Positions 4,904 to 5,286 of a stretch of 5,286 nt of DNA are shown here, one piece after another. This DNA is from an uncultured Clostridia bacterium (GTDB lineage: Bacteria > Bacillota > Clostridia > Oscillospirales > Acutalibacteraceae): contig CAMUZD010000149.1 in NCBI GenBank assembly GCA_947165115.1, forward strand, positions 1 through 5,286, in the 5' to 3' direction. The position numbers and the translations under genes are program-made. Every line of letters begins with the position of its first letter. The first letter of the stretch is position 1. A model generated the notes under the pieces. That model did no database searches. It had not been told where the DNA came from and saw nothing but the letters and a program-made list of their open reading frames with translations.

Positions 4904-5286
4904 ATGGATTACACTTTTTCCAAGGGTATGGCTTCGTTAAAGCCGTCCGCCATCAGAGAAATACTTAAGAACTCGGGGAATACAATACCCCTTTCTGCGG
5001 GCAACCCCGCGCCCGATGCTTTCCCGGTTGATGATGTGAGAGAACTCGCTGCGAAGATTCTTGCCGATGAGCCTATTCTCGCGCTTCAATACGGAGTTAC
5101 CGAGGGATATGCCCCTCTTATTGAAGAACTTAAAAAACTCGCAAAAGAACGCTACGGCGTCGGCAGCGATGATGATTCCGTTATAGTTGTCAGCGGCGCT
5201 CAGCAGATAATGAGCCTCATGTCTCAGATATTCGTCAATTACGGTGATACAGTTATCACCGAAGAGCCCGCTTTCATCGGTGCTCT
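4904..5286 (+). CDS. PLP-dependent aminotransferase, fold type I, 2-aminoadipate/aromatic transaminase-like (3' truncated by window edge)
   Basis: The frame is open from the ATG at 4904 to the window end, giving 127 residues of a usual 390-430. It begins MDYTFSKGMASLKPSAIREI and reads into family landmarks: LSAGNPAPDAFP (29-40, substrate entry segment), LQYGVTEGYAPL (60-71), VIVVSGAQQIMSL (93-105, start of the PLP phosphate-binding region) and a GD-x-V-x-x-E-x-P-x-F segment at 114-124. The N-terminal pattern and the QYG-TEGY motif are those of the LysN/AadAT/MocR-type class I transaminases, which transfer amino groups between amino acids such as 2-aminoadipate or aromatic or branched-chain ones and 2-oxoglutarate. 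No GntR-type DNA-binding domain precedes it, so it is an enzyme rather than a MocR regulator. The PLP-binding lysine lies beyond the window. Substrate is unresolved. Confidence 0.9.
   Translation, partial: MDYTFSKGMASLKPSAIREILKNSGNTIPLSAGNPAPDAFPVDDVRELAAKILADEPILALQYGVTEGYAPLIEELKKLAKERYGVGSDDDSVIVVSGAQQIMSLMSQIFVNYGDTVITEEPAFIGA

Noticed and set aside
4904..5286. MocR-type transcription regulator
   Set aside because: The aminotransferase domain begins almost at the start codon; there is no N-terminal GntR-type helix-turn-helix domain.
1..5286. A novel defence, mobile or biosynthetic system
   Set aside because: The genes are housekeeping or ordinary metabolic types in several independent transcription units. 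No repeats, integrase, transposase, nuclease-effector pairs or clustered pathway genes are visible.

Overview
The window looks like a compact chromosomal segment from a low-to-middle GC Firmicute, most likely a gut-type Clostridia member. This is an inference from three things: Shine-Dalgarno sites of the GGAGG / AGGTGAT type, sigma-A-like promoters with extended -10 boxes, and protein sequences of Clostridia character. I see no mobile element, CRISPR array, RNA gene or recognisable defence system. Five of the seven genes are readily assigned to known families; two are not.

Layout. At the left edge (1-466, +) is the C-terminal half of a Gfo/Idh/MocA oxidoreductase. Its stop overlaps by four bases the start of an unrecognised protein of 203 residues with one membrane anchor (463-1074, +). 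Two translation-machinery genes follow on the minus strand and read leftwards: a TrmN6-like tRNA adenine methyltransferase (1893-2624), then rsmI, the 16S rRNA C1402 2'-O-methyltransferase (1067-1888). They are four bases apart and form one operon from a promoter near 2640-2667. A 124-base divergent region separates them from an unrecognised 494-residue polytopic membrane protein (2749-4233, +) that has its own promoter. A HAD-family phosphatase (4175-4840, -) converges on it with a 59-base overlap. The HAD gene diverges across 63 bases from a PLP-dependent aminotransferase (4904 to the right edge, +).

The transcription units seem largely independent. The only clear functional pairing is the two RNA methyltransferases, both modifying the translation apparatus. 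Both convergent gene pairs overlap at their 3' ends and neither has a classical terminator between its genes. All three promoters that can be read share an ATATGAT block joined to the -10 hexamer. The two points that most deserve follow-up are the orphan 12-segment membrane protein and the long antisense overlap at its 3' end.
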